The notes beneath the pieces were generated by a model. That model ran no database searches, had not been told where the DNA came from, and worked only from the letters and a program-made list of their open reading frames with translations. The translations under genes were made by a program, and so were the position numbers. 64,000 nt of DNA from Ceratopteris richardii (taxonomy: Eukaryota; Streptophyta; Polypodiopsida; Polypodiales; Pteridaceae): NCBI GenBank assembly GCA_020310875.1, contig CM035407.1, forward strand, positions 75,409,888 through 75,473,887, written 5' to 3'. This document shows, one piece after another, positions 46,418 through 59,700 of the stretch (positions are counted from its first letter, which is position 1; each line of letters begins with the position of its first letter).

Positions 46418-47401
46418 TCAATCCAAAAAAGGAAGTAAGCCCAAAGCTTTGTGGAAAGCTTCAGACTTCTCCCTAGGCAGAGCCTTCATGAAAAGGTCTG
46501 CAATGTTCTCGTCTATGGGCACATATGCCAAGCTCATCTCCCCAGTGGAGAACCTCTCCCTATAGTAATGATAATGCACCTCAATGTGCTTAGTGTGAGC
46601 ATGGAACATAGGGTTCCTCGCAACTACCAATGTGCTCTGACTGTGAGTGAAAATGGTGGTAGCAGAAGACTGACCAACACCCAAATCAGCCATAAGGCAT
46701 CTAAGCCACACACACCCAATAATAGCTCTAAAAGCTGCCCTACACTAAGCCTCACAACTACAAGTGGCCACAATAGGCTACTTCTTGCTCAACAAAGCTA
46801 TACATGAGCCACCAAGCATGAAGCAAAACCCACTAGTGGACACATGAGTGTCATAGCAACGAGCCCTGTCTGAGTCAGAAAAAGCATGCAAATCTGCCAG
46901 TAGTGAGGCCTCCTTGGGATGAAGCAACCCAAGTAGCCGAGTACCACTCAAGTAGCGAAAGATATGCTTAATCACCTTCCAATGCTTGACACCTCGGCAA
47001 TGCATAAACCTGCTCATTTGTGAGACAACAAACTGAATATCTAGCCAAGTAATGCATAAGTAAATCAAGTATCCAATTGCCTGCAAATAGAGAACAACAT
47101 CAAATGCATCTCCAACATCTTGAAGACTCAATCGTAAACCTGTCTCCATAGGAGTGGCAATAGGGTTACAATCTTCAAGGTCAAAAAACTGCAATAATGT
47201 GTTAATATATTTCATTTGACACAAATCCATTCCACCATGAACGTGCATAAACTGAATGCCCAAATAGTGATGCAAATGCCCTAAATCAGCCTTAAAATCA
47301 GCAATATGCCTCTCATGAGGACCAATGAGTAGCATGTCATCAACATAAACCACAATGATCAGAAGTAGATCATTAGCACTCTTAACATATAAGGTACCCA
47401 T
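46418..47401 (-). pseudogene. Copia C1 RT end and RNase H
   Basis: 47401-46778 carries the catalytic box VVYVDDMLLIGPHERHI, then HHYLGIQF, the TPMETGLRLS block and FRYLSGTRLLGLL, with RNase H DSDRARCYDTHVSTSGF (the usual SDADWAG is altered). A stop near 46777 splits it. RNase H ends at 46711-46418 with TKHIEVHYHYYRERF and ENIADLFMKALPREK. The RT front half is missing, so it is not functional. Confidence 0.88.
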
Positions 47402-48370
47402 GCATGACTCGAAAAATCACTAATGGAAGTCAAGAGGTAAAGATAATTTCCAAAAGAAGGTGTCTGCATAGGACCACAGACATCACTATGTACAAGCTGC
47501 AATTTTTTAGTAGCCCGAACTTAACCATCTTTTGGAGATGAGGAACGCTGCATTTTGCCCAAAATATAGCCTTCACAAACACGTTTTCCGGGTGCTTCAA
47601 GTTTGGGTCAAAGAGGACACCATTTCTGATTTCTACAGGCATAGCAAACTACCAAAACACAAATGACCAAAGCATGCATGCCAAAGCTTTGCATCTGACA
47701 TAGCTTGAGAGTCATGTATTGCACATGCCGAGTCATTCATAGATCTTTCATAGTCTATGATCTTATACAACCCACGACATAAAATGCCAAAAAGAATAAT
47801 CACATCACCATCTGACAGATCATGAACTGTAGACCTGTCATCAATAAATTTCACAATGAAACTAAGCTTGGCAAATGCAAAAACTGAGAGCAGATTTGTC
47901 TTGATCCCTGGCACAAACAAAGAATCTGACAAAGTGAAAGAACTACCATCAGTGGTAGTCAAAATGATCTTACTAACTCCCATAAGAGGATGAGAGGTGT
48001 TGTTGGCGCATGTAACCGTATTCCTTGTAGGGGCACACTCGAGTGAAGAGAAGAAACTATGCTGCGAGGTAATATGTTTGGTCGCCCCACTATCAAAGTA
48101 CCAAACATCTGAGTCTACTATAGACATGCACTCCTCATGACAAGATGGGTCAAAACTGCAAACAGTACTAAACGCATATTCTTCTTCCTGCAGAAGATTA
48201 GGAGACTTTGTTTTTGGTGTAGAGGCCTCTACAACAACAATTCCAGCCTCTTTCTTCTTTGCCTCTTTAGTAGCCAATTTTGGACAGTTCTTTATGATAT
48301 GATTGTCTCCTTTACAGTACTTGCAAAACAATTTTTGCTTTTTTGATTTCTGTCTTCCTTCTTCAAATGT
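47402..48370 (-). pseudogene. Copia C1 zinc knuckle, protease and integrase start
   Basis: 48331-47633 reads CKYCKGDNHIIKNCPKLAT (CCHC knuckle), then protease VWYFDSGATKHITSQHSFF with a sound DSG, and the pre-integrase block KLWHACFGHLCFGS. A frameshift leads to the piece 47642-47430. There the zinc-finger remainder and VHSDVCGPMQTPSFG are readable only in a second frame. The integrase core then stops near 47400, where RT sequence starts abruptly. Confidence 0.85.
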
Positions 48371-48399
48371 GCAGACTTAGCAGATTTCTGCTTACTAGT

Positions 48400-49130
48400 T
48401 GAAGAGCTCCATTTGCGAGGAAAGCTTGATCTGCAACATGCATAATGGGTCTATTATGCCTAGACTGATCCTCCTACAACAAAATAGATACTAACTCCTC
48501 AAATGACAAGGCATTTGGATTGCCTTTCATCATCAATGGAAGAGTAGAAGCAAAACTCTGATATGAATCAAGAAGACCATTCACAACTCTCTAACTTCAT
48601 CAGCAAAAATCAACTCTTCCTTCAAGTCTTTGATCTTTGTTAGAAAACTTTCCATAGAATCACCTTTATTTATGTGCTCACTCTGTAAGTGTTTTCAGAG
48701 GTAAGCAACACGAGGCTAATTCCTAGCTTGGTACAATGTGGTAAGTGTATCCTAAGCATCCTTAGCTGTTCTGTAAGATGGAATATGAGGAATAATGACA
48801 TGTTTGACAGACAAAGCTATCAATGCATGTGCCAGGGCATCTCTGCCATCCCAATGAATTTGCTCTGCAATAGGTGCAGCAGAAACGACAGCACGAACAT
48901 GAATATGTAGAATATCATCATCTTCAACACCTTGTGCGTAAGCTTCAATACTTGCAGTTGTAACAGTTGCAGGTGTGATAGGAAATTTTTCAATACCGTG
49001 CACAATGTTCCATAGTCCTTTTCCAACCAATACATGTCACATCATATAAGCCCATAACGGGTAGTTGGTACCATCCAAATTATCCTCAACAACCAACATA
49101 CGGAATACATCACTGCTTTCAGCCATGGCC
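48400..49130 (-). pseudogene. Copia C1 gag, several stops
   Basis: It begins near 49125 (MAESSDVFRMLVVEDNLDGT, then NYPLWAYMM), followed by a stop before HVLVGKGLWNIVHGIEKFP (49030). The frame is open to 48752 (HALIALSVKHVIIPHIPSYR) and then broken with pieces such as SHINKGDSMESFLTKIKDLK near 48640. It is a copia capsid with an N-terminal module shared with relic C2. Confidence 0.8.
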
Positions 49131-49465
49131 GATGACTAAAATACCTTGATGTAGAAAATTGATTGTATCTCAAAAAGTTGAACAGAATTGTCGAGACAAA
49201 TTCTACTAGACCTGTAGGAGACTTCGAGATGTTTATACTAGCGAACCGAAACTGTTATATACCTTTGGCAGAAAAAGACAAAATAGCCTACACAAGCGCT
49301 GTGATAATGCATTCGAAGGTCGAAACAAGCTCAGATCGTGATTTCGGCACCACATAGAAAAGTTGTTTTGATCTCTAGAACATGCTAAGTATGCTCACCA
49401 AAATTCATGCGATTTTGAGACTGCAACTAGAGAAGTCTAGATGATGCCGTAGATGAAGCGGCAAC

Positions 49466-49480
49466 CTGCTCTGATACCAA
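49466..49480 (-). other. Primer-binding site of C1
   Basis: The minus strand reads TTGGTATCAGAGCAGG beside the 5' LTR, a perfect initiator-Met-type site. Confidence 0.85.
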
Positions 49481-49481
49481 T

Positions 49482-49711
49482 TGTTGGAGTTAGACGTCTG
49501 CGGAAGCACACGAACAACACAAGGAAGAAGAAGAAGCTTGGAGCACAACACACAATACTACATGTATTACTAGAGAATGTTCAAAGATAAGTAGCACATT
49601 AGGGCAATAGGTGTATATACAAGTCGGGGGGAAAAAACCTCCAAAAGAGGGAAAAAAGTGCCCCGGCAGTCCTAGTGTGTTCACACATATCACTACCTAA
49701 ATATATCAATA
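49482..49711 (-). repeat. 5' LTR of C1
   Basis: 230 bp from TGTTGGAGTTAGACG to TATATCAATA, followed by TSD GAAAA. It differs from its partner at several positions. Confidence 0.88.
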
Positions 49712-49716
49712 GAAAA
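49712..49716 (+). repeat. Target-site duplication of C1, right
   Basis: GAAAA, as at 46111-46115. Confidence 0.75.
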
Positions 49717-50029
49717 GAGGATTTTCTTTTGGAAATTCATCTAAATTTACCCATGTTGGATCTTCAACTAGCTATATGTGTCACTTAGAAACATTTCTAA
49801 ACATTAGATCAATCTTAAGTAATATTTCTCTTCTATTTAATATTTATAGGTTGAAACTCATAAGAGACATCATCTTTAATATTTTAGTTGTCCTACAAGA
49901 GATGAGAAAGATTAGATACATATTGTTTAATTAAGTTAACATGAAATACAAGATGCACATTTAAATGTTTAAAAAAATTCAAGCACTAAGCGAGACACCC
50001 AATTTTGTCTAAAACTATAAAAGATTGTG

Positions 50030-51440
50030 AGTATTGTGGGGAAATTCTGTGATCTTTCCCTAATAAAAAGTTAGATTGTGAATGACTAGCCTTAAGAAAT
50101 ACCCTATCGTCAGTTTGCAATTCAAGTGGATTTTCCTTCTAATCATTGTAGAACTTCTTTTGTCTTATCAAAGCTTCACTTATGTGTTGTTCAATGTTTC
50201 CAAGTTCTTCAACCATCTTCTCAAGCATTTCTTTACATATTTTAACGTTACTTGAAAGCTTAGAAAAGCAAGGTGGAATCAAACCATAATAACCATACAT
50301 AGCCTCAAATGAAGTCATTTTTATGGACGCATCCATGGACTCTTCCATTAAAACTTAACCAAGGGCAAGTATTCACTCCAATTATTATGCCTTCCATTCA
50401 CAATCATACAGAACATATCTTCAACCACTAGATTGAAACTTTTACTATCCCCATGAGTCTATGGATGGCGAGCTATATGCATATGAAGTTAAGTATTGAT
50501 TGCTTCAAATCTTGCTTTGATAACATTTGATGTGAACCTATAGTCTCCGTTACAGGTTGTTTTTTTAAGAATCCCACACAATTTGAGAATTTCTTTTACA
50601 AATAATTTTCCAACATCCAATTTAGAATCAATCTTTTTTGTAGGAAAGGAATGTTCCATCTTGGTAAGTTCATCAACTACCAGAAATATAGTGTCATTTT
50701 TACTTTTGATCATAGATAATTAAGTGATGAAGTCCATGGAAATGGAATCTCTGTTCTAGTCTAGAACATTCAACTATTGTAGCATTCTGAGCATGCTTTT
50801 AAATTATGATCTCACTTGTTGATACTTTAAGCATTCACTAACATATTTTGTAATATCGTGCTACATACATGGCCAAACATAATAATGTTTGATTTTAACA
50901 TAGGTCCTCGAATAACCTTGATGTGTAGAAAGAGGTGCATCATGACAACCATGTAATATTTCATGTTTCAATGGAGATTCAAATGATCTGGATAATCAAC
51001 TATTACAATACAAAGTTCAACTTTTAAATTGATTTATTTTTTAATACATCAATCCATTATTTCTACACAAAATCACTAAAATTGTTGCATAAAAAGAATC
51101 ATGCTACAAATCTTCTGGAGTTCGACTAAGATAGCCACAATCTATTACAGAGATAAGGTTAGCTAAAGGCATTCAACTCAATGCAATAAAAACCTTATTT
51201 TCCTTACCATTCAAATACTTCATGTGAAGAAAATATCCACTTAATAGTTAAATCCAAAACTTTTACATATTGTTAAGAATTTTCTATATGGAATTAGTTT
51301 AGTTTGATGATTTGTTTTCAATTGGAATTTAACCCCTAGTATTAGACATCTCCAATGCTTAAGTTTGTGTACCACAAAAAGCATATCTAGATCATGAATA
51401 CGATGGTTTAGTTGCTTGTTTTCGTACATAAATCTCAATC
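50030..51440 (-). pseudogene. Gypsy RNase H-integrase relic, inverted
   Basis: Read from high coordinates: RNase H ENKQLNHRIHDLDMLFVVHK and WRCLILGVKFQLKTNHQT (51438-51241); integrase core KNDTIFLVVDELTKMEHSFP and RFTSNVIKARFEAIN (50713-50489); integrase tail SIKMTSFEAMYGYYGLIPP and EALIRQKKFYND (50348-50139). The frame is broken in several places and the zinc finger part (50750-51200) is badly decayed. The element is a third gypsy type, distinct from the two on the left. Confidence 0.75.
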
Positions 51441-51467
51441 ATATTTTCTTTTCCCTTTTTTTGAGAT

Positions 51468-51842
51468 CTAAAATACTTGCATTCTCTCAATCAAACCATG
51501 TCTATTCACTCTAGATTGCTCTTCTTGCAAAAGAAAAGATACAACTTGATCAAATGCATACATATTTGGATTGCCCTTGCAAACAAAATGCAGTGTAGTT
51601 ACAAAGCATTGAAAAGATTCTGGTAATCCTTTCAAAAATCTAGAGATGAGAGATACATCTAGAATAATCTCATCTATATTTGCCAATTTCCCTTTCAAGT
51701 CCTTGATACATGTCATATACACATCTCTCTTGGAGGCATTGGTTCTCCCAGTAGGCATAACCATTTTGAGTGCAATACCAAGCATTAGCAAGATCACTAA
51801 GTCTACTTTATGTGTGTAAAATCTCTTAGGCTGACTCCTCAA
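51468..51842 (-). pseudogene. Copia gag fragment fused to the gypsy relic
   Basis: An open frame of 124 codons contains KDLKGKLANIDEIILDVSLI, then SRFLKGLPESFQCFVTTLHF and QVVSFLLQEEQSRVNRHGL, which is the UBN2 core of a copia gag. It ends where the gypsy sequence begins, about 51455. It is neither family A, B nor C. Confidence 0.75.
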
Positions 51843-54800
51843 GATCGCACAAATTTGATTGTTTCAATGAACAGAGGTTTTGTAAGTGTCCATGTGTGGC
51901 CACCATTCCTTCAAGGCTGCGTAGGGAAGTTGCTAATCGTGGGATCAATTAGCAATAGGAAAACTGAAAGGGAAGGAGAAATTTTTTCAATGTTTCTCTA
52001 AAACAAATGAGGTTTGAAATCTAGAGTTGAAGTTGAAGTTGCTTCTTGACCATCCCTCTAAAGGTGGTAGGAAAGAAGAATCATATGAGTATTCCATGTA
52101 ATCTGATCAACACATTTTGCACTCATAGTGTCTAGAGGATGATCAAAAGACAAAAAAATTCCACTTCTAGAAAAATATAGTTGTCATGAATTGTATATCC
52201 TTTCAGGCTTCTCATAAACATGTCAACTCTTTTTTCTTGGTGAGATCTCTTGAATGTAGTGTCTGAATGATGATGTTCCAAAGAATTCTCCCATGGACTG
52301 TATGGATCTCTTATTGAAAAATGGGATGCAAAGTTTTCTAGGAACTAATTTTGACTCGGATCAAGAGAAAAGTGGTACACATTAATTGTGATCCTATTTG
52401 GACTCATGTGCAACTCCTCTTCTGGAATCTCTTCTCTTTATAATGTTAATGCATGTCAATTAGCCTATGAACACCAAGATAACTGACCTTTGAGATTACC
52501 AATTATATGCTTTCAATCAAATTCTGCTTGGATCATCAAAAGTCAACTCAAAAGCAACTATTTTCACCTACAACATCATACGTATGTTTCCTAGATAATT
52601 CCAAACATAATTCTTCTTGTTCTCATGCCTCCAAGTGCTTGAAGTCTACAACTTGCCTATAATGCATATACTTGAATATTGAACAAATAGCAAGGGCTTG
52701 CATGCTATGGGGATGAAATCCCTTATGGATAGTATATAAAAAATTTTCAAAATTGATTTCTTTTTTATTACTTCTCCACTGATGATTTATCTACAGGAAG
52801 AAAAAGAGTTGTATATTTGTTCAAATGATTGAGTGTTTTAAATGTCTCTGATGATACATCTCAAATGTATAATTGTGTGAGTCGTGCGTGAGCCTATTAG
52901 AAACCCTAATTGTCTTGAAACTCTAGGAACCTATAACCCTTCTTGTATAAAAATAAAATGTCTATTGATTCTTTGAAACCCTTCACAACTCAAATTTTAT
53001 GTGTAAAGGAACAAAACCCTCATTTTGAAACTCTAATTGTTTATTAACCATAACCCCATAAAAAGGAACCAAGTGTATGCCCAAAGAAAACTCTGAAGCA
53101 CCATGTGTACATGTACCCTAGAAAGCAAAATGCTAACATCCTTGTGTTTGGAGATTCTAGAACCCTTGAGCAAATAAAACCATAGTTATCAAAACCATAA
53201 TGTTTGTAAAACCATCATCAATAAGAATCTTTAAAAACCATAATCTTATAACCCTAAACACAACTTCAAAATCCTAGATAATCAGCGTGAAAACCCTAAT
53301 GTTTCATTTTGATAACCCTAAAAGGCCATCTAATTAAACTTTATGTATTTTCGTACCCTATGAATGGATGTTTGGTAAACCTTATCCATGAAAAACCTAG
53401 TTATTCTATGAAAAAACCCTAGGTTGGAACTTTAGGAGCCCGATTTCCCAATCTTAACACCCTTTTATTCTTATTCATATGATTGATTTTTAACCTTATG
53501 ATTCTTACCTCTAGAAAACCCTAGTATGTACATTGATGAGAAATTGAATTGAACCTTCGACTTAGAAACATAAAATAAGAAAAAAATAAGAACTTGAACA
53601 TAAAAAATGGCAAAATGAAAAATACAAAAGAAAAACAACATATATAAAATAGATTGTAAGAATGGAATTATCATAAACTCCAAAAATGCAAGAAATGGAG
53701 GTCTAAAGATTCATACGTTTTTGGAGAGAAGGGAGGGTCAGGAGGGGATGAGTGTGGGTTGGATCAGGCCCTCGATAGTTGTTTCTCCGATGAGTGGCAT
53801 TTGCACACTTGACACCTTTCCTAAGGATGGTCGGATGAGTCCCACGTACACTTTAGGGGAGCAACAAAGCATGCGGATGTGGGAGTAGGATGTTATGGAT
53901 CAATGTAGTCAGAAGGGTTTGAGTGGCAATTGGTTCGGGCATGAGAAACTTGCAAATCAATGACATCGTACTAACTACTACAATGTTTGTTGAAGAAGAA
54001 GTAACATCAACAATCAACTCATACTCATTTGTGGAAATACAATGGTGACATCCATGGGTGTGTGATAGATACAAAGTAGGTGTTAAGCAACAAGAAAAAA
54101 TGATTCCTTAAATATATAAGTTAAAAGACCCTAGAAATAGATAAAAATCATGAATGCTAGAAACACTGATACAAGAGGATAGAATAGTGTACTTCACTCC
54201 GACATCATTGCTATAGGTGGAGAAGATCTTTGCTTTTCTTTACTTTATTTCTTTGATCACTCAAAAAAAATTAGATAAAAAATCATTATCACATTTTAAA
54301 TTTTATGAGCAGACACTCTTGGAAAAAGAACTATGCCTTGATTTGCTCAACTTCTTTTACATTGTTTCCTTTTTATTTTGTTTTTTTTTCCTTTTCATTT
54401 GATTAATGTTAATTATTATTTTACATATTTTCAATTCAAAGAAATGTTTCTATGATGGATGCATAATAGATTACTCAAACATGCAATCAAGATAAAATCC
54501 TATCATAATTTAGATAAACATGTGTTGTGAACCATGGTTTCTTCTCTAGTCTAGACTCAAGTATGTCTCTTTGAGAGGAAGTTCTATGTAACTAGGAGAC
54601 ATTAATGAAATGAAAAAGGTTTTCATTTCATGTCCACTGAACTATGATGATATTTGAAATACATCAATTCGTTTTAATAACCACTCATATGCCCCAATGC
54701 AGAACCCGTTATGGCATTCAATTTGTTAAAGAACGGCCATGTGACCTTCTCTCTATATATTACAGATCGGTTACTTTCCTTTAAGGGAGATAAGAGGGAA

Positions 54801-55290
54801 AAGGTAGATCAAGTTCCTTTAGCATGTGTCCCTTTTCTTGTTAAATTAATGACCACAATATAATTTATGGTGACAAACCCTCAAAGATTGATAAAAATGC
54901 ACAGGAATGGCCACCTACCATACCAAGTAACAACATGGCTAGACTCTTTTACATACAAAACTAACCACTCACTCCTCATTCAGAAAGAATACATACGAGC
55001 TATATTCCTTAACCCCAATTGATATTTTTCATTTAAGTATCTCTTCTCAAAGCCTCAAATGACAAACAAATGTACTCCATACAACAACATATGATAGAAT
55101 GAATCTTGCATACTCTAAAACCCATTGTTTCTTTCTTGTAGGACTCAAGGGTAAAATTAAACATAGGTAGTAGCAGTCTTAATACTACTTTGGGTCACCA
55201 TGGACACATGAATTTCATGGAAACTGACCTCATATGGGTCCTTAGCATATTGTTGATTTGGACAAATAGTGTGCATTTTTCCTAACTCCA
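51843..55290. other. About 3.4 kb of AT-rich DNA, no gene recognised
   Basis: Only short frames and no retroelement protein. A segment at about 52890-53530 is notable for frequent AACCCTA-like motifs. The rest holds nothing I can name. Confidence 0.5.
52895..53530. repeat. Stretch rich in AACCCTA-type motifs
   Basis: A C-rich hexamer/heptamer of the form AACCCTA or a one-base variant occurs at about thirteen places (for example 52902, 53249, 53293, 53313, 53414, 53516), spaced irregularly by 20-60 bp. This is more than expected in such AT-rich DNA. It resembles the plant telomere unit but is not a head-to-tail array. Confidence 0.4.
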
Positions 55291-55448
55291 ACCAGTCTCT
55301 CTCTCTATCTTTCTCTCTCTCTCTCTCTCTCTCTCCCTCTCTCTCTCTCCCCTCTCTCTCTCTCTTGAACCCTTAGGGCTACTACATGACCGGATTATCT
55401 CATGTCATCTACCTCAAGACATTTCTCTCTCTCTCTCTCTCTCTCTCA
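55291..55448 (+). repeat. (CT)n tracts just before element A2
   Basis: Two CT-rich runs (55291-55366 and 55422-55448) are separated by a 55-bp unique segment. The A2 LTR begins 26 bp further on. Confidence 0.85.
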
Positions 55449-55474
55449 TCTTTTCATTCATTGTGAGTTGGAAT

Positions 55475-56519
55475 TGTTGGTGCAGACCAATCACCAATTG
55501 AAGATTTGAAGGACAAAGGATGGAGATGAGGTCAAGTTTTGAAGCAAAGAAGATGGATACATTCACAGAGTAAAAGACATGTATACATATGTACATTAGT
55601 TAAGACATAGGTTACTTATACTTATGCTTTGATATAAGTTTGTACATAATTGCCTATAAATATTTTTGAAAATGTCGGGGCAAAGAGAGAAGACAAGGAG
55701 AGACAATAGGAGATCATGAGATTAGTGTATTGAGAAGTAGAAAATGTCATTAGACATGTGTGAAGTGAGTTGAACTCTCCATCCTCACTCAGTTGTCAAT
55801 TTCTGAGAAATAGAAGGAAAAATTGCGCCCGATGTTTCTGTGTTTTCTCTCTGTGTGATAGATCTTTTGTGAATTCCTTTTGGAGATATCTAAGTCCATA
55901 GTTAATCAATCTATGGCTAGAGTTTGAGAGTCTAATTGTGATCAGGTTAAGAGAATTGTGTGTAGGAACATTTATATGTGAGAAAGTACTCACTGGTTCC
56001 TGAAATAGGTGCAAATTTCGATCTTAATGATTTGGTGATTTCTCACTCCATAGTTTAAAGTTTTGTGCAAGTAAGCACTTAATCTTTAAGTTGGAAGGTA
56101 AGCTACTCGTGGCTAAAAGCATTTGCTTAAACGGGTTCTATACTGAGAGAATTAAAGTTAAGAAGTTAGGGGTGTCCAAATCGGCTTCTCAAAAGTGCAG
56201 ATTTAGACATAGCTGACTTGATAAGTAGATTTCTCAAGATCTACTGAACCTTTTGAAGTAATTTGACTTGGAGAAGGTGCGCAATCTTTAGGGGACACCT
56301 TGTGCAAAGTTTCATAAAAAACTTTACACATTTACGCAGTCAATGAGCAAGATCTATGCAGCAGACTTTCTGAGGAAATTCCTTCTTCACAGTTTAGTCA
56401 AGAAATTGATATTTGGTCATTGATAGCTTAAATTGGTGAAGGTTTTGACTTACTCTTGATATAGAGGTGTTCTAAATTCAAGAGTAGGTTGTTCTTTTGG
56501 AGATTAACACTCTCCATCA
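55475..56519 (+). repeat. 5' LTR of A2
   Basis: 1,045 bp, beginning TGTTGGTGCAGACC and ending ACTCTCCATCA. The right border is fixed by the primer-binding site that follows after one base. It aligns with 17685-18701 read backwards. Confidence 0.9.
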
Positions 56520-56520
56520 G

Positions 56521-56535
56521 TGGTATGAGAGCAGG
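56521..56535 (+). other. Primer-binding site of A2
   Basis: TGGTATGAGAGCAGG follows the LTR after one G. Compared with TGGTATCAGAGC it has one change. Confidence 0.8.
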
Positions 56536-56741
56536 AAACATCAAAATCAAGGAAAGGAGGATCCCGACTGCTGCAGATTCAAGAAATTCAACAACTGAAG
56601 AACTAAAAGGTGAAAGCTTGAAGGCAAAGCTTGAGGAGGAGACTATACGACATTAAGAAAGACAAAAGGACTCTAATTTGAAGTAAAGGTACAAATATTA
56701 TTCATAAAACTTGAAGATTTCAATACACAGGTGGACACAAG

Positions 56742-59700
56742 ATGGGAGATTCTCTACAGATAGAGAAATTGGATAGGGAAAACTATCCTGCATGGTGAAT
56801 GAGGATGGAAGCTCATCTTATGAGTAAATATTTAATAGCTTACATCACAGGAGAAGAAGAGAAGCTACAGTTCGGAGATCCTAGTGTTCCAACTAGGGAA
56901 GAGTTAGCAGATTTGAAAAATTGGATGAAGAAAGATGCTCAAGCTAGGAGCATTATATATATGGCAGTCAATGATTACTTGTTACCTCATATTCGAGGTC
57001 TTGAAAGTGCAACTCATATTTGGAATGCTTTGGAGGAGCATTTCTAGAATACTACTAAGTCAAGGAAGGCATCCTTATGGGCAGAGTTTACCACCTTTAA
57101 GAAGAAGGCTTCTCAATCCATTTCAGACTATGTGACAAGAATGAAAGATATGGCAGATGCTTTAGGAGCTGTTGATGAAGACATTGAGGAGGATAAATTG
57201 GTAAGGCAAATCCTTACAGGTTTAAGAGGTGATGACAAATGGAAGCCATTCATTTTGTCTACAGAATTATCACTTGATCATTTTACTCCTGATTTAAATC
57301 AGTTGCTAGGTCATATGCTAACATTTGAGCTGGATGTTAAAGGAGATGGTGACAAAAGTACAGGTCATGCAATGTACTCAAAGGACAAGAAGAAAGCTAA
57401 CAAAGGAAAGCAACAATCAGGTGAAGATGAAGGTACAACTAGTCAAGCCAACTTCCTAAGAGGTAGAGGAGGTGGCAAAGGTAGAGGAAGAGGCAGGAAC
57501 AACAGAGATGGAGCCAAAGCATGTTGGATTTGTGGTAAGACAAATCATTTAGCTAATGATTGTTGGCATAATAATCAGAGTAATGGTGGATATAATCAGA
57601 ACTATAATTCAAGAGGAAGAGGAGGCAGAAATCAAAGAGGTAATTTCAGAGGGAGAGGTAGTAGGGGTTACTTTGGAAGAAATGCAGGTAGAGGTTTCCA
57701 AAGTCAACAATATAACAACACCTACTACAATTATACTTCAGATCAAAAGGAAGATTCAACATTGATAATGAATGCAACTTGTGAAAGGCAGAGTGAAGAT
57801 CAAAGAGTCTTCTACATTGATTCAGGGTGTAGCAATCACCTGAGTGGTAATATAGCCTTGATGACTGATTTGGAGAATAAGGTATCTAATCATGTTGTTC
57901 AAACAGGTGACAACACAAAGCACAATGTTAAGTCAATTGGATCAGTGAAGGCCAAGGATGGTAGCACCTTATTGAGTAAGGTCTTGTATGTTCCTACAAT
58001 TCCTAAGAATTTGATAAGTGTAGGACAAATTGTGGAAAAAGGTTATGAAGTAAGGTTCACTAATGAAGGAGTGTTTGTGGAAGACCCTAGCAATGGGTAT
58101 AAACAAATTGTTTCAGGGAAGAAAGAAGGAAGATTGTTCACATTGAAGATTCAAGGTAATATTGGTCATGCCATGTTCACATATGGAGGACATAAGATCT
58201 CTGAGTTAGATCTTTGGCACAAGAGGCTTGGACATTTCAATGAAAGAGGTATTAAAGACATGATTAACAATGGTTCAGTGCTTGGTTTGCCTAATGTTGC
58301 AGGTCAACATATGACATACAGATGTGAGGCATGTCAATTAGGTAAGGCTCATAAGCATTCCTATTCCAAGCATGGTTTTATGTACTCAGAGAAGCTTGAG
58401 TTGGTACATACAGATGTGTGGGGACCATCAAAGGATTTCAGTATAAATGGGTCAAGATATTATGTGATTTATGTTGATGATGCTACTAGATGGATCACTA
58501 TTTATGTGATCAAAGATAAGTCAGAAGTGTTTAATACATTTAAACACAATCATGCATATGCAGAAAGAATTACAGGACATAAGTTGAAAAGACTAAGGTC
58601 AGATGGAGGGGGAGAGTATTTCTCTAATGAATTTAGTGATTACTTGTGGGATGCAGGTATAAAAAGGGAAGTTACTTGCAGGTACTCTCCTCAACAAAAT
58701 GGTGTAGCAGAAAGGAGTAATAGAACTCTTGTTGAGTTTGCAAGGTCCATGATGAAGGAGAAAAATTGCCCTAATTATTTGTGGGCTGAGGCTGTAAATA
58801 CAACTACTTATTTGGTCAATAGGTTACCATGTAAAGCTTTGCAGGGAATGACACCTTATGAGGCATGGTGGGGTAAGAGACCTACACTAGACCATTGCAA
58901 AGTATTTGGATGTTTGGCCTATGCATATGTGCCATCACAATTAAGGCACAAATTGGAACCTAAAGCTGAAAAATATGTGTTTATTGGTTATGATGATAAG
59001 CAGATGGGATATAGGTTGTGGAATCCATCCACAAAACATTTTCTTGTATCAAAAGATGTTACATTTGATGAGCAAGCTACTTGGTATGCAGGTACTATCA
59101 ATATTAATACAGATGATGAAGAGATTGTGAGCCAAAGGAAAGGTAAGTCAAAGGTTCAAATAATTGATGAAGAAGAGAATAATGAAGTGCAGGGTGAAGT
59201 TGAAGAAACACCAAGATTTGATCCTGAATATGAAGAGCCAGAAACCTCAAGAAGTGGAGAACTTAGGAGGTCTACAAGAAACAAATGGCAACCTACAAGG
59301 TATAGCTATGATACTTCATTTTTGGCTACCAAAGATTATGCTTACATGATTAAAGCAGATGAAGACCCTTCTACATATGAAGAAGCAAATGGTAAAGAAA
59401 AATGGGAGAAAGCTATGCAGGAAGAATATGATGCATTGTTGGAGAATCAAACATGGGATTTGGTTCCAAAGCCAAATAGCCAGAAGATCATTGGATGTAA
59501 GTGGGTTTATAAGACAAAAAGATTTGCAGATGGAAGTGTGTCTAGGTACAAAGCTAGACTTGTTGTCAAAGGGTTTGCTCAGACATATGGTGTTGACTAT
59601 GATGAGACTTATAGTCCTGTGGCAAAGATGACAACCATCAAGACACTTATAGCAATTGCTGCATGTAAAGGTTGGAAATTGTGTCAATTAGATGTGAAAA

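Larger units (their letters stand above)
46116..49711 (-). mobile_element. Copia element C1 (family C), inverted, compact and internally deleted
   Basis: LTRs of 229 and 230 bp, primer-binding site, purine tract and TSD GAAAA define a whole insertion of only 3.6 kb. The coding region lacks the integrase core and the front half of RT, so it could only have moved with help or was deleted later. It is a different lineage from A and B: short LTR, protease DSGATKHITS, CCHC CKYCKGDNHIIKNC. Confidence 0.9.

Noticed and set aside
53471..54402. Hydrophobic short frames (60-73 codons)
   Set aside because: Phe/Ile/Leu richness follows from T-rich DNA; no start context or homology.
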